DNA of 10,163 bases from an uncultured Campylobacter sp. (GCA_946221035.1 CAMIME010000059.1:1-10163), one strand, 5' to 3'. Positions 1-6,130 are shown, counted from the stretch's first letter. Made by a program: numbers and translations. The notes: a model not told the origin generated them from the sequence alone.

Positions 1-2
1 AC

Positions 3-107
3 GCCCAGCTGTTGCGCCGCATTGATTTGGATCCGGCCCACCTGGCTCCGACCGAGTCGAAGGAGGAACACACCACGCCTGCTCCGGCATCCACCGCCGT
101 CCGCTGA
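3..107 (+). CDS. 3' end of an unidentified gene (partial)
   Basis: An open frame enters from the left edge and stops at TGA 105-107. It gives 34 residues, starting AQLLRRIDLDPAHLAP and ending in a Thr/Ala/Pro-rich tail. Codon third positions are mostly G or C, as in real genes nearby, so I take it as the C-terminus of an upstream gene on the same strand as the DUF305 gene, 48 bases away. The tail looks unstructured and has no family motif I can name. Because DUF305 proteins often neighbour copper-handling genes, a copper-related function is possible, but this is context only. Confidence 0.5.
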   Translation, partial: AQLLRRIDLDPAHLAPTESKEEHTTPAPASTAVR

Positions 108-155
108 TCCACCACTTCTCTCCACTGCCCCCATATGACCCTGAAAGGCTCCACC

Positions 156-842
156 ATGAAGCGCACCCTTGTTCTTTCCGCTCTCGCCGTGGCCTCCACC
201 ATGGCGCTGGCCGCCTGCGGTGAGACCATCGAATCAGACAACACCGACGCCACCATCTCGGCCACCAGCACTGCGACGACTACCGCTGAGACGACCGAGA
301 CCACCACGGCGACGACTGAGGCGGACGGGGAGATCTCCGCCGATCACAACGACGCGGACATCATGTTTGCCCAGATGATGATCCCCCATCACCAGCAGGC
401 CGTGGAGATGAGTGAGATGCTCCTGGCCAAGGAGGGTATCCCCGCCCAGGTCGTGGAGTTTGCCCAGGGGGTTATTGACGCCCAGGGACCGGAGATTGAC
501 CGGATGAACGCCATGCTCGAGGCCTGGGGCCAGCAGCCGGTCACCGACTCTGGGGGCATGGGGACCATGGACGAGATGGGTGGAATGGATCACGGCGAGA
601 TGGGTGGCATGAGCGGGATGATGAGCCAGGAGGAGATGACAGCCCTTGAGGGGGCCCAGGGCACCGAGGCTGCCCGTCTCTACCTGGAGCAGATGACCGC
701 CCACCACGAGGGTGCGGTCGACATGGCCCGTGACGAGGTTGCTGACGGCCAGAATCCCCATGCGATCACCCTGGCCGAACATATTATCAACGACCAGGAG
801 GCCGAGATCGCCCAGATGAGGCAGATGCTCACTGACCTATGA
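156..842 (+). CDS. DUF305 lipoprotein, Met/His-rich, probably copper-related
   Basis: A 228-residue predicted lipoprotein anchored outside the membrane. I prefer ATG 156 over the upstream in-frame ATG 135, because GAAAGG (143-148) lies 7 bases before it and it begins the signal peptide directly. The signal peptide ends in lipobox LAAC, making Cys21 the acylated residue. A Thr/Ala/Glu linker (about 25-60) follows. The DUF305 domain has two copies of the ferritin-like half-motif: MIPHHQQAVEM (75-85) and MTAHHEGAVDM (180-190). Between them lies a Met/Gly stretch (about 135-161) rich in Met, Asp and His. DUF305 proteins are widespread and often found with copper-resistance genes; metal binding by the paired HH and Met residues is inferred. 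The stop codon runs into the IS3 remnant. Confidence 0.85.
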   Translation: MKRTLVLSALAVASTMALAACGETIESDNTDATISATSTATTTAETTETTTATTEADGEISADHNDADIMFAQMMIPHHQQAVEMSEMLLAKEGIPAQVVEFAQGVIDAQGPEIDRMNAMLEAWGQQPVTDSGGMGTMDEMGGMDHGEMGGMSGMMSQEEMTALEGAQGTEAARLYLEQMTAHHEGAVDMARDEVADGQNPHAITLAEHIINDQEAEIAQMRQMLTDL

Positions 843-986
843 CAGGTCCCCGTCTTTTTCTGATCCCAGAGTCCCACCCACGAGCACCCTGGAGAGTTTC
901 TCGCTTGCGGGAGGCGTTGAACGACTCGGCTCGTAGAGCCGGACCGCGTCGGCTTTGAATTCATCGGAGTAAGTGTTTTTCGGCAT
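837..986 (-). pseudogene. IS3-family transposase OrfA, N-terminal remnant
   Basis: Reading the minus strand from ATG 986, the first 19 residues are MPKNTYSDEFKADAVRLYE, the characteristic start of IS3-family OrfA proteins (the helix-turn-helix DNA-binding subunit, normally about 90-110 residues). After that the similarity is lost: the frame continues with low-complexity sequence and ends at TAG 839-837, giving 49 residues that overlap the stop of the DUF305 gene. No OrfB with a DDE catalytic core is present. The gene is broken and cannot support transposition. Confidence 0.7.
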
Positions 987-1049
987 AGTGTCTCTGCTTT
1001 CTCCGGTCCAGTCTGGACCAGTTCCAGCGTGTCCACTAAACGGGGGTCA
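843..1049 (-). mobile_element. Decayed end of an IS3-family insertion sequence
   Basis: Upstream of the OrfA remnant, the minus strand reads TGACCCCCGTTTAGTGGACA from position 1049. This TGA-C-rich start followed by a GTGGACA-like stretch fits IS3-family terminal repeats, so 1049 is a plausible outer boundary. The opposite end, the OrfB part and a target-site duplication are not visible. The inner boundary (about 843-930) is uncertain because similarity fades inside OrfA. The rest of the gap up to 1134 (1050-1134) has no gene and only a weak 5-bp-stem hairpin (GCCGG 1099-1116 CCGGC) without a T-run. Confidence 0.55.
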
Positions 1050-1134
1050 GGCCCGCTGCGCAGCAACCGCATAGATCCGACTTACCGCCGAACGTTTTGC
1101 CGGGAGCCTAACCGGCGGGCGCAGGATCTCGCCG

Positions 1135-1629
1135 CTATTTCCCAAGCTCTTTGCGACGCTCGGCGGCGAGTTTCAGCCGCTCGGCGCGATCAGAACGTTC
1201 CTTCTCCAGCAGTTCCTCGAGGATCTTGTCTTCCTCGTTGGAGATGTCGAAGACGGCGTACCAAGCGAATACGAGTATGCCCACCACGGGATACACCACC
1301 CAGGCGTAGTCCAGGTCGAACCCAAGCTGCAGCACGAAAAATACCGCTAAGCCGCCTATGAGGGTGGTGTAGATTGCGGTGTCCATCTTCCGCTTCGCTG
1401 CGAGTTTCTCATCCAGCTCGACCTCGGACGGGACCCGCTTCTGCAATGCGACCGGTTCGGCCGGGAGGTCGTCGAAAAGTATTGAAAGCTCCCCGCGAGT
1501 GCGCGCAACCGCGGCTTGACCTGTGCGTTCTTCGAACTCTCCCACATCAAGGTAGCCGTCTGCGAACAGTGTGCCCAGCCGGTCCAGCGCTTCCGAACGC
1601 TCGGCGTCGCCCACGCGGATTTCGTCCAT
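1135..1629 (-). CDS. DUF1707 domain membrane protein
   Basis: A 164-residue protein. ATG 1629 is chosen over an upstream in-frame TTG (1641) because GGGAG lies 5 bases before it and the DUF1707 domain starts at once. DUF1707 covers about residues 3-56, with the usual RVGDAERSEALDRL start, the DG-LD-GEFEERT middle and the TRGELSILFDDLP end. Two hydrophobic helices follow (about 84-103 and 109-127), then a charged helix rich in Glu, Lys and Arg (131-164) that could form a coiled coil. The domain is common in actinobacteria next to membrane segments and has no settled function. It is divergent from the MerR gene and shares its 51-bp promoter gap, so the regulator may control it too; this is inferred. 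Confidence 0.85.
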   Translation of the reverse strand: MDEIRVGDAERSEALDRLGTLFADGYLDVGEFEERTGQAAVARTRGELSILFDDLPAEPVALQKRVPSEVELDEKLAAKRKMDTAIYTTLIGGLAVFFVLQLGFDLDYAWVVYPVVGILVFAWYAVFDISNEEDKILEELLEKERSDRAERLKLAAERRKELGK

Positions 1630-1641
1630 TATCGCTCCCAA

Positions 1642-1673
1642 CTTGCACTTGCCCTTGCGGCAAGCTGTTCAAT
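1642..1673 (+). promoter_or_regulatory. MerR-style promoter with dyad in a 19-bp spacer
   Basis: TTGCAC (1643-1648) and TTCAAT (1668-1673) are separated by 19 bp, the long spacer typical of MerR-activated promoters. The dyad CTTGC-G-GCAAG (1654-1664) lies in this spacer with its centre within one base of the spacer centre. Three tandem CTTGCN hexamers run through 1642-1659. A start 7-8 bases after the -10 falls on or next to ATG 1681, which has no Shine-Dalgarno, so a leaderless transcript is likely. Promoter and operator are inferred from spacing and symmetry; the -10 is weak. Confidence 0.4.
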
Positions 1674-1680
1674 CGTAACC

Positions 1681-2454
1681 ATGGCAGATGGTATCGAATA
1701 CACGATCGGCGAGGCCGCGGAAGCCCTCGGCATTTCCACCAAGGCGCTGCGTCACTGGGAGGCGCTCGGCCTCATCACACCCGCGCGCACGTGGGCCGAC
1801 CACCGCGTTTACAGGGAGGCGGACCTCGAGCGCGGCGCGGCCATCGCCCTTTACCGCGGAGTCGGCGTGCCGCTTGCGCAGATCGCGCAGCTTCTCGACG
1901 CCTCCGGAGCCGCCCTCACCCGCGCCCTCAAGCACCACCAAGAAGCACTCGCGTCTCGACGGCGCACGCTCGACGCCCAACTCACATCTGTCCAGCACCT
2001 CATTGACAACGCAACGAAAGGATCGATCGACATGGACGCAATGAAGAAGTATCTCGGCGAAGATATGCCCGCCTACCAGGAGGAGGCTGAGCAGCGTTGG
2101 GGTGATACCCCGGAGTGGGCGCAGTCCCAGAAAAAGCTCGCTCAAATGGGCGAAGGTGACTTCAAACGCCTGCAGGAAGAACAGGACGCGCTCGCCGCGG
2201 ATCTGATCGCCGCACGCGATTCCGGCGTGGACCCCGGCTCCGAGGAAGCCGAAGCACTGGTGGAGCGCCACCGCGCAAGCATCGCCCAGTGGTACGAGGC
2301 GACCCCGGCTCGCCAGCTCATCCTCGCGCGCATGTACGTTGACGACGCGCGCTTCCACGAAGCCTACGGCGGCGCGCAAGACTACCTGCTCGAGCTGGTC
2401 ACCGCCCACGCGGCGGCCGAAGGTGTGGACGTGGGCAACCCGCAGTGGGGCTAG
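1681..2454 (+). CDS. TipA-like MerR family transcriptional regulator
   Basis: A 257-residue regulator, close to the roughly 253 residues of Streptomyces TipAL. ATG 1681 is chosen because the winged helix starts immediately; the longer frame upstream has no family similarity. Residues 6-75 form the MerR DNA-binding domain (YTIGEAAEALGISTKALRHWE, then R-YREADLE). Residues about 76-115 form the linking helix. Residues about 125-257 match the TipAS ligand-binding domain, with the YQEEAEQRWGDTPEWAQSQ signature and ERHRASIAQWY near 195-205. TipAS domains bind thiopeptides and other amphipathic compounds and turn on export genes. There is no cysteine anywhere, so the covalent capture seen in TipAL cannot occur; reversible binding remains possible. 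It likely controls itself and perhaps the divergent DUF1707 gene. No transporter follows directly. Confidence 0.87.
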   Translation: MADGIEYTIGEAAEALGISTKALRHWEALGLITPARTWADHRVYREADLERGAAIALYRGVGVPLAQIAQLLDASGAALTRALKHHQEALASRRRTLDAQLTSVQHLIDNATKGSIDMDAMKKYLGEDMPAYQEEAEQRWGDTPEWAQSQKKLAQMGEGDFKRLQEEQDALAADLIAARDSGVDPGSEEAEALVERHRASIAQWYEATPARQLILARMYVDDARFHEAYGGAQDYLLELVTAHAAAEGVDVGNPQWG

Positions 2455-2504
2455 AAACGGAGCAGTAATCCTTCCAACTCTTGCTGGAGTAAACGCTGTG
2501 CCGT

Positions 2505-2822
2505 CACTGGAACCCTTCTTGTGCGAATCTCTCCAGTACCATCGCGATCTTCCTGCCCGCTGCGCTTTTGGTACTTGGCGCGATACCGTTCTGGGAGCGC
2601 ATCCGCCAGATGCCACGCGCAGGTGCCGCCCAGGCTGGAGCGAATGCCGCGGTGGTCGGCATTCTCGGCGCAGCGCTGTACACCCCGGTGTTCACCGCCG
2701 GGGTTTCCGGCGTGATCACTCTGTCCATCGCCGTGGTCTGCTACGCCGCGCTCACCTCGTGGAAGGTCCCGCCGTGGGCGGTCGTCGTCGGCGCGGCCCT
2801 GGTCGGCTGGGTTGTGCTGTGA
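2505..2822 (+). pseudogene. C-terminal fragment of ChrA chromate transporter
   Basis: This frame is open from just after TAA 2490-2492. From about 2523 it reads ANLSSTIAIFLPAALLVLG and then IPFWERIRQMPRAGAAQAG, NAAVVGILGAALY and a hydrophobic end with WKVPPWAVVV. This is the last part of a CHR-family (ChrA) transporter, which normally has several more helices before it and about 190 or 390-450 residues in total. Only about 100 residues remain, so this is a 5'-truncated relic. A TTG at 2568 could start an 84-residue product, but there is no convincing ribosome site. The junction with unrelated sequence lies between about 2490 and 2520, soon after the MerR stop. Confidence 0.65.
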
Positions 2823-2877
2823 ACTTCGCTCTCGCCCTGTGCTCGGCGCTGAAGCGCGCCAAGGGAGGGAACCGGGA

Positions 2878-3468
2878 CTAGAGCGTCACGTTGGCCAGCA
2901 CCGCGCCGGTGGGTTGCGCCGCGCCGGCGGCGACTTCCTCGGTTACGAGGACTGAAGCAGTTCCACCGGGCAGCGGCATCCACACGTCGTCGTGGGGTTC
3001 CTGACCGATGACTCCAGCCGATTCCACGGCGCCGTCATCCATGACTGCCCACACTTGTGCCCCCATGCCGTCGTCGAGAGCTGGCTGGCCGTTGACCATG
3101 GCGCCGCCCTTGCCCATGTCAGAGCTGATTACGATGTCGAGGCTCGCGCCCATCGCGTCGGCCTGACCTTGACGCGCGTCGTCGGCCTCCATGATTGCGT
3201 GCATTTCTTCGACGCCTTGGGCTGTCACGGATTCGCGTGACTCATCGACAGTGATTTGGGTGACCGCGAACCCGCCACCGGCGATGAGCACAACGGCGGC
3301 TGCTGCGGCGGTTGTGAGACGTCGCCCGGAGCGGTTCTTCCGCGCGGTGTCGAAGTCAGCGACCTGGTCGGTGGCGTCGATACGCTCCATGATTGAGCGT
3401 TTGAGCTCCGGTGGCGGGGTGACCGGTGTGGCCGCGGAATTGAAGAGGTCCTCGATATCTTTATCCAT
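2878..3468 (-). CDS. rskA: Anti-sigma-K factor, RskA family
   Basis: A 196-residue single-pass membrane anti-sigma factor. ATG 3468 is preferred over the in-frame GTG 3471: AGGAGG (3480-3475) lies 6 bases before it, inside the end of sigK. The ATG overlaps the sigK stop by one base (TGATG), so the two are translationally coupled. Residues 1-50 are the cytoplasmic sigma-binding part, about 51-71 a single membrane helix, and about 72-196 an extracytoplasmic domain of the RskA C-terminal family (ending in the PLPGGTASVLVTEE and GAVLANVTL strands). It has no cysteine but several methionines outside the membrane (around 89-145). The known family role is to bind SigK and release it after stepwise proteolysis. 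The stop lies close to the ChrA relic, convergent with it. Confidence 0.85.
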   Translation of the reverse strand: MDKDIEDLFNSAATPVTPPPELKRSIMERIDATDQVADFDTARKNRSGRRLTTAAAAAVVLIAGGGFAVTQITVDESRESVTAQGVEEMHAIMEADDARQGQADAMGASLDIVISSDMGKGGAMVNGQPALDDGMGAQVWAVMDDGAVESAGVIGQEPHDDVWMPLPGGTASVLVTEEVAAGAAQPTGAVLANVTL

Positions 3469-4043
3469 CACAGGCCTCCTTTCAACGACACGGCCTTGCG
3501 AAGCTTTTGCAACCCGTCGCGTACCCGGGTTTTGGCTGTTCCGAGAGCGACGCCAGTGGCATCGGCGATTTCTTGGTGGGTGAGTTCCCCGAAATACGCG
3601 AGCATGAGCGCACTTCGATGGGGCTCTCCGATTGAATCAATGAGTTCTTGAAGTTCCTCAGACTCTAGTCGCTGTTGAGCTTCGTCCTCAGCGGCAGCGA
3701 CCCACGTGGTCAGTTGACTGTTGAAATCGTCGGTGTCGCGGGCTTGGGAGCTGCGCCAGCTCCGCAGCCGATCGATGGCTCGCGATTTGGCGAGCCGCAG
3801 TACCCATGACTTGGCGCTGCCACGGTGTGGGTCGAAGGTGTGGGCGCTCTGCCATACCTCCACGAAGACTTCTTGGGTGACCTCTTCCGCTTGGGCCCGG
3901 TCACGCAAGATGTGGGTGGTGAGACCGAGAACCTGTGGGGCCAGAACGTCGTAAAGCTCGGCGAAGGCGACTTTATCGCCCGCGCGCACACTTTCTAAGA
4001 GACGGTCAGGATCCACGGATTCTAAACCTAACACCTGGGGCAT
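3468..4043 (-). CDS. sigK: ECF RNA polymerase sigma factor, SigK-like
   Basis: A 191-residue ECF sigma factor. Region 2 covers about residues 26-96 (FAELYDVLAPQVLGLTTHIL, AEEVTQEVFVEVWQ, SWVLRLAKSRAIDRLR), and region 4 about 130-185 with the helix-turn-helix LTHQEIADATGVALGTAKTR. Identification as SigK rests on the RskA partner downstream and dipZ alongside. The start lies only 3 bases after the lipoprotein stop with no strong ribosome site, which suggests translational coupling. The probable promoter is the shared divergent element at 4384-4411. Unlike the M. tuberculosis protein, which has a redox-sensitive cysteine pair, this one has no cysteine at all. Other ECF groups with RskA-like partners (such as SigL) cannot be fully excluded. 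Confidence 0.85.
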   Translation of the reverse strand: MPQVLGLESVDPDRLLESVRAGDKVAFAELYDVLAPQVLGLTTHILRDRAQAEEVTQEVFVEVWQSAHTFDPHRGSAKSWVLRLAKSRAIDRLRSWRSSQARDTDDFNSQLTTWVAAAEDEAQQRLESEELQELIDSIGEPHRSALMLAYFGELTHQEIADATGVALGTAKTRVRDGLQKLRKAVSLKGGL

Positions 4044-4046
4044 GTG

Positions 4047-4325
4047 CTACTTGGATTCTTCCATCATCTTGTCTTCGCTCATCATGGCATCGGAGGACGG
4101 TGCCATGGAATCGCTCATCATGGCATCGGAGGACGGTGCCATGGAATCGCTCATCATGGCATCGGAGGACGGTGCCATGGAATCGCTCATCATCGCGCTG
4201 GACGAGGGCGTCATGGAGCCGTCCATCTTGTCCTCCATCTTCTCCTCGGTGTCGTTGCATGCGACGAGGCCGGTGGCGGCGATGACGATGGCGCTGACGC
4301 TGGCGATTGCGCGGTTGATAGACAT
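4047..4325 (-). CDS. Met/Ser/Asp-rich tandem-repeat lipoprotein
   Basis: A 92-residue predicted lipoprotein, first gene of the sigK operon. ATG 4325 has AAGGAG 5 bases upstream. The signal peptide ends in lipobox LVAC, with Cys23 as lipidation site. The mature part is an acidic, low-complexity chain of 12-residue repeats of the type SDSMAPSSDAMM: three exact copies plus degenerate ones at both ends, ending MMSEDKMMEESK. About a fifth of the mature protein is methionine, and there is no folded domain. It resembles the small Met-repeat periplasmic proteins sometimes annotated as MXKDX-type repeats. Metal binding or scavenging of oxidants by Met are possible roles but are inferred. In mycobacteria the SigK regulon includes the lipoprotein MPT83; this protein is unrelated in sequence but occupies a similar place. 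Confidence 0.8.
   Translation of the reverse strand: MSINRAIASVSAIVIAATGLVACNDTEEKMEDKMDGSMTPSSSAMMSDSMAPSSDAMMSDSMAPSSDAMMSDSMAPSSDAMMSEDKMMEESK
4081..4224. repeat. 36-bp tandem repeat within the lipoprotein gene
   Basis: Three perfect 36-bp copies (4081-4116, 4117-4152, 4153-4188) are followed by a diverged fourth (4189-4224). The unit begins ATCATGGCATCGGAGGACGG. The length is a multiple of three, so copy changes keep the reading frame and only alter the number of 12-residue units. Perfect identity at synonymous positions means recent duplication or gene conversion. Confidence 0.95.
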
Positions 4326-4383
4326 AGTGTCTCCTTCACTTTTTCGGTTCGCAGGCGCAGTGTTCCTGGCCCGTCACTGAGTA

Positions 4384-4411
4384 CTACGGAGCCGGGGGCT
4401 AATGCGGATTG
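4384..4411 (-). promoter_or_regulatory. Probable SigK promoter for lipoprotein-sigK-rskA
   Basis: On the minus strand CAATCC (4411-4406) and CCGTAG (4389-4384) are separated by 16 bp. The elements resemble the CCATCC / CCGAAT pattern I recall for mycobacterial SigK promoters. The identical pair with identical spacing occurs on the plus strand. The -10 ends 58 bases before the lipoprotein ATG. Autoregulation by SigK is the natural reading. Confidence 0.7.
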
Positions 4412-4414
4412 GAC

Positions 4415-4442
4415 CAATCCGGTGCGGGTGCTCACTCCGTAG
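4415..4442 (+). promoter_or_regulatory. Probable SigK promoter for dipZ
   Basis: CAATCC (4415-4420) and CCGTAG (4437-4442) are separated by 16 bp and lie 41 bases upstream of the dipZ ATG. This is an exact match in both elements and spacing to the promoter on the opposite strand, while the two 16-bp spacers differ in sequence. This pattern is expected if the same sigma factor reads both. Confidence 0.72.
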
Positions 4443-4483
4443 TGCTGGGTGTAGGAAAGGCAACCGGAAAGTAGAGGAAACTC

Positions 4484-6130
4484 ATGATCAGCGTGATTCT
4501 TGTCGGATTCATCGGAGGTGTGATCACGGCATTGTCGCCGTGCATTTTGCCGGTGTTGCCGGTGGTACTGGGTGTCAGCGTCGGGCGTAAACCGTCGCAC
4601 GTGGTGGCAGGTTTGGTCGTGAGCTTCGCCGCGATCGCGCTGCTGGGTACGATTCTGCTTAGTGCGCTGCATTTGCCACAGTCAGTATTGCGCTGGGCGG
4701 GAGTGGTGCTGCTGGCATGGGTGGGGCTGGGAATGATTTTCCCGCCGGTGGGGGAGGTGTTGCAGAAGCCCTTTGACGCGCTTCCGCGCCCCACGGCATT
4801 GCAGGAGAAAACGCGCGGCAAGGGAGGTTTTCTCATCGGTCTGGCCCTTGGCGCGGTGTACGTTCCGTGCGCGGGCCCGGTGCTTGCAGCGGTGACGGTA
4901 GCGGGATCGACGGGAAAGATCGGCTGGAACACGGTGGTGCTCACTGTCGCGTTCGCGATTGGGTCCGCGCTGCCGCTGTTCGTGTTCGCCCTGGCGGGCA
5001 ACAAGATCGGTGACAAGGTAGACGCGGTGCGGCGCCACCGTAAGGCCATCGGCGTGCTCATCCTGGTCTTCACTGTGGCGTTGGCTCTCGACGCGCCGGC
5101 GGCGATCCAGCGTGCGCTGCCGAATTGGACGTCGTCGCTGTCGAACCGTTTTGAGAATTCGGACTTGGCCAATGACGCTCTCAACAAGGTCGGCCCAACT
5201 GGGAGCGGTTCACTGCAGTCGTGCCGCCGCGCCGACCCCGCGCAGCTGCAGGATTGTGGCCCGGCACCGGAATTCGCGGGGCTGACGAACTGGATCAACG
5301 CCGACCAGCCGCCGAGCCCGCAGGACGGTGGTGTCATGCTCGTTGATTTCTGGGCGTACGCCTGCATCAACTGTCAGCGTGCGGGGGAGCACATCACCAA
5401 GCTTTACGACACTTATCGCGATTCCGGCCTCACCGTCGTCGGCGTCCATTCCCCTGAGTACGCTTTCGAGCACGACCTGGGTAATGTCCGCAACGCCGTA
5501 GAAAAGGAAGGTATCCACTACCCGGTGGCGCAGGACAATGACTTCGCTACGTGGAGGAATTTCAACAACCGCTACTGGCCAGCCCGCTACCTGGTGGACA
5601 AGCACGGCAACGTCCGGCAAATCGTGGAAGGGGAGGGAAGCTACGTCGAGACAGAAAAGCTCGTGCGTGAATTGCTTATCGACGCCAACCCCGACGTCGA
5701 CCTCCCCGAACCGGTGGAAGGCGGCGAAGCAGCAGGCGGTACAAAGGGCCGCAACCCGGAAACTTATCTCGGCACTGCGCGCGCCGAGTACACCAAGCAG
5801 CCCGGTTACACCGACGGCGAGCACGACTTCGGTGAACCGGCCGCCCCGGAGCGCCGCATGTTCACTCTGAACGGGACGTGGATTCTCGAGGAGGAATCAG
5901 TGCAGACCACCAGTGGAGGACACCTGGACATCAACGTCTTCGCCAAGTGGGTCCAGCTCGTGGTTTCGGGTGAAGGCGAGATCGAGGTCGAGTATCCGGA
6001 CGGTGCGAAAAAGTCGTTCCCGGTCGCAGATGGAACCCTCGACCTTGTGAAAGGCGACACGCCCACCGAGGGAGTGCTGCGCATCCGGCCCACGGCAGGC
6101 GTGAAACTGTATTCGTTGACCTTCGGCTAG
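4484..6130 (+). CDS. dipZ: DipZ: CcdA-like membrane protein fused to thioredoxin-like domain
   Basis: A 548-residue membrane thiol-redox protein that passes reducing power across the membrane to exported proteins. AGAGGA (4473-4478) precedes ATG 4484. Residues 1-205 are the CcdA/DsbD-type membrane domain with about six helices and the redox cysteines Cys20 (ALSPCILPVLP) and Cys129 (YVPCAGP). Residues about 255-405 are a TlpA/thioredoxin-like domain outside the cell with the CINC motif at Cys294 and Cys297 (DFWAYACINCQRAGEH). Residues about 430-548 form the beta-rich C-terminal DipZ domain. Cys247 and Cys258 form an additional pair in the linker. Mtb DipZ is longer (about 695 residues). It is divergent from the sigK operon and shares its promoter type; its stop overlaps by 3 bases the stop of the opposing relic. 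Confidence 0.92.
   Translation: MISVILVGFIGGVITALSPCILPVLPVVLGVSVGRKPSHVVAGLVVSFAAIALLGTILLSALHLPQSVLRWAGVVLLAWVGLGMIFPPVGEVLQKPFDALPRPTALQEKTRGKGGFLIGLALGAVYVPCAGPVLAAVTVAGSTGKIGWNTVVLTVAFAIGSALPLFVFALAGNKIGDKVDAVRRHRKAIGVLILVFTVALALDAPAAIQRALPNWTSSLSNRFENSDLANDALNKVGPTGSGSLQSCRRADPAQLQDCGPAPEFAGLTNWINADQPPSPQDGGVMLVDFWAYACINCQRAGEHITKLYDTYRDSGLTVVGVHSPEYAFEHDLGNVRNAVEKEGIHYPVAQDNDFATWRNFNNRYWPARYLVDKHGNVRQIVEGEGSYVETEKLVRELLIDANPDVDLPEPVEGGEAAGGTKGRNPETYLGTARAEYTKQPGYTDGEHDFGEPAAPERRMFTLNGTWILEEESVQTTSGGHLDINVFAKWVQLVVSGEGEIEVEYPDGAKKSFPVADGTLDLVKGDTPTEGVLRIRPTAGVKLYSLTFG

Larger units (their letters stand above)
4383..4443. repeat. Composite inverted repeat of the divergent promoters
   Basis: Two nested perfect dyads share one centre, A4413. 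The inner dyad is GGATTGG-A-CCAATCC (4406-4420), formed by the abutting -35 regions. The outer arms are ACTACGGAG (4383-4391) and CTCCGTAGT (4435-4443), formed by the -10 regions. The sequence between inner and outer arms is not symmetric, so the symmetry is confined to the promoter elements. Confidence 0.9.

Noticed and set aside
234..782. Long open frame on the minus strand opposite the DUF305 gene
   Set aside because: It mirrors the codon bias of a clear lipoprotein gene and has no ribosome site or family motif.
1095..1120. Hairpin GCCGG/CCGGC as terminator of the DUF1707 gene
   Set aside because: Only 5 bp, with a long loop, and no T-run in the minus-strand direction.
1669..2616. A 315-codon minus-strand frame opposite the MerR gene
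   Set aside because: It lies antisense to a well-supported regulator, and its sequence shows no domain.
2819..2881. A 20-codon frame starting at GTG overlapping the ChrA stop as GTGA
   Set aside because: It follows a relic gene, lacks a ribosome site and runs into the opposing rskA stop; most likely chance in GC-rich DNA.
4081..4224. 36-bp repeats as a CRISPR array
   Set aside because: The copies are directly contiguous without spacers and encode a protein repeat.
4432..5370. Long minus-strand frame opposite dipZ
   Set aside because: Low-complexity Ser/Thr/Pro composition, antisense to a gene with clear redox motifs.
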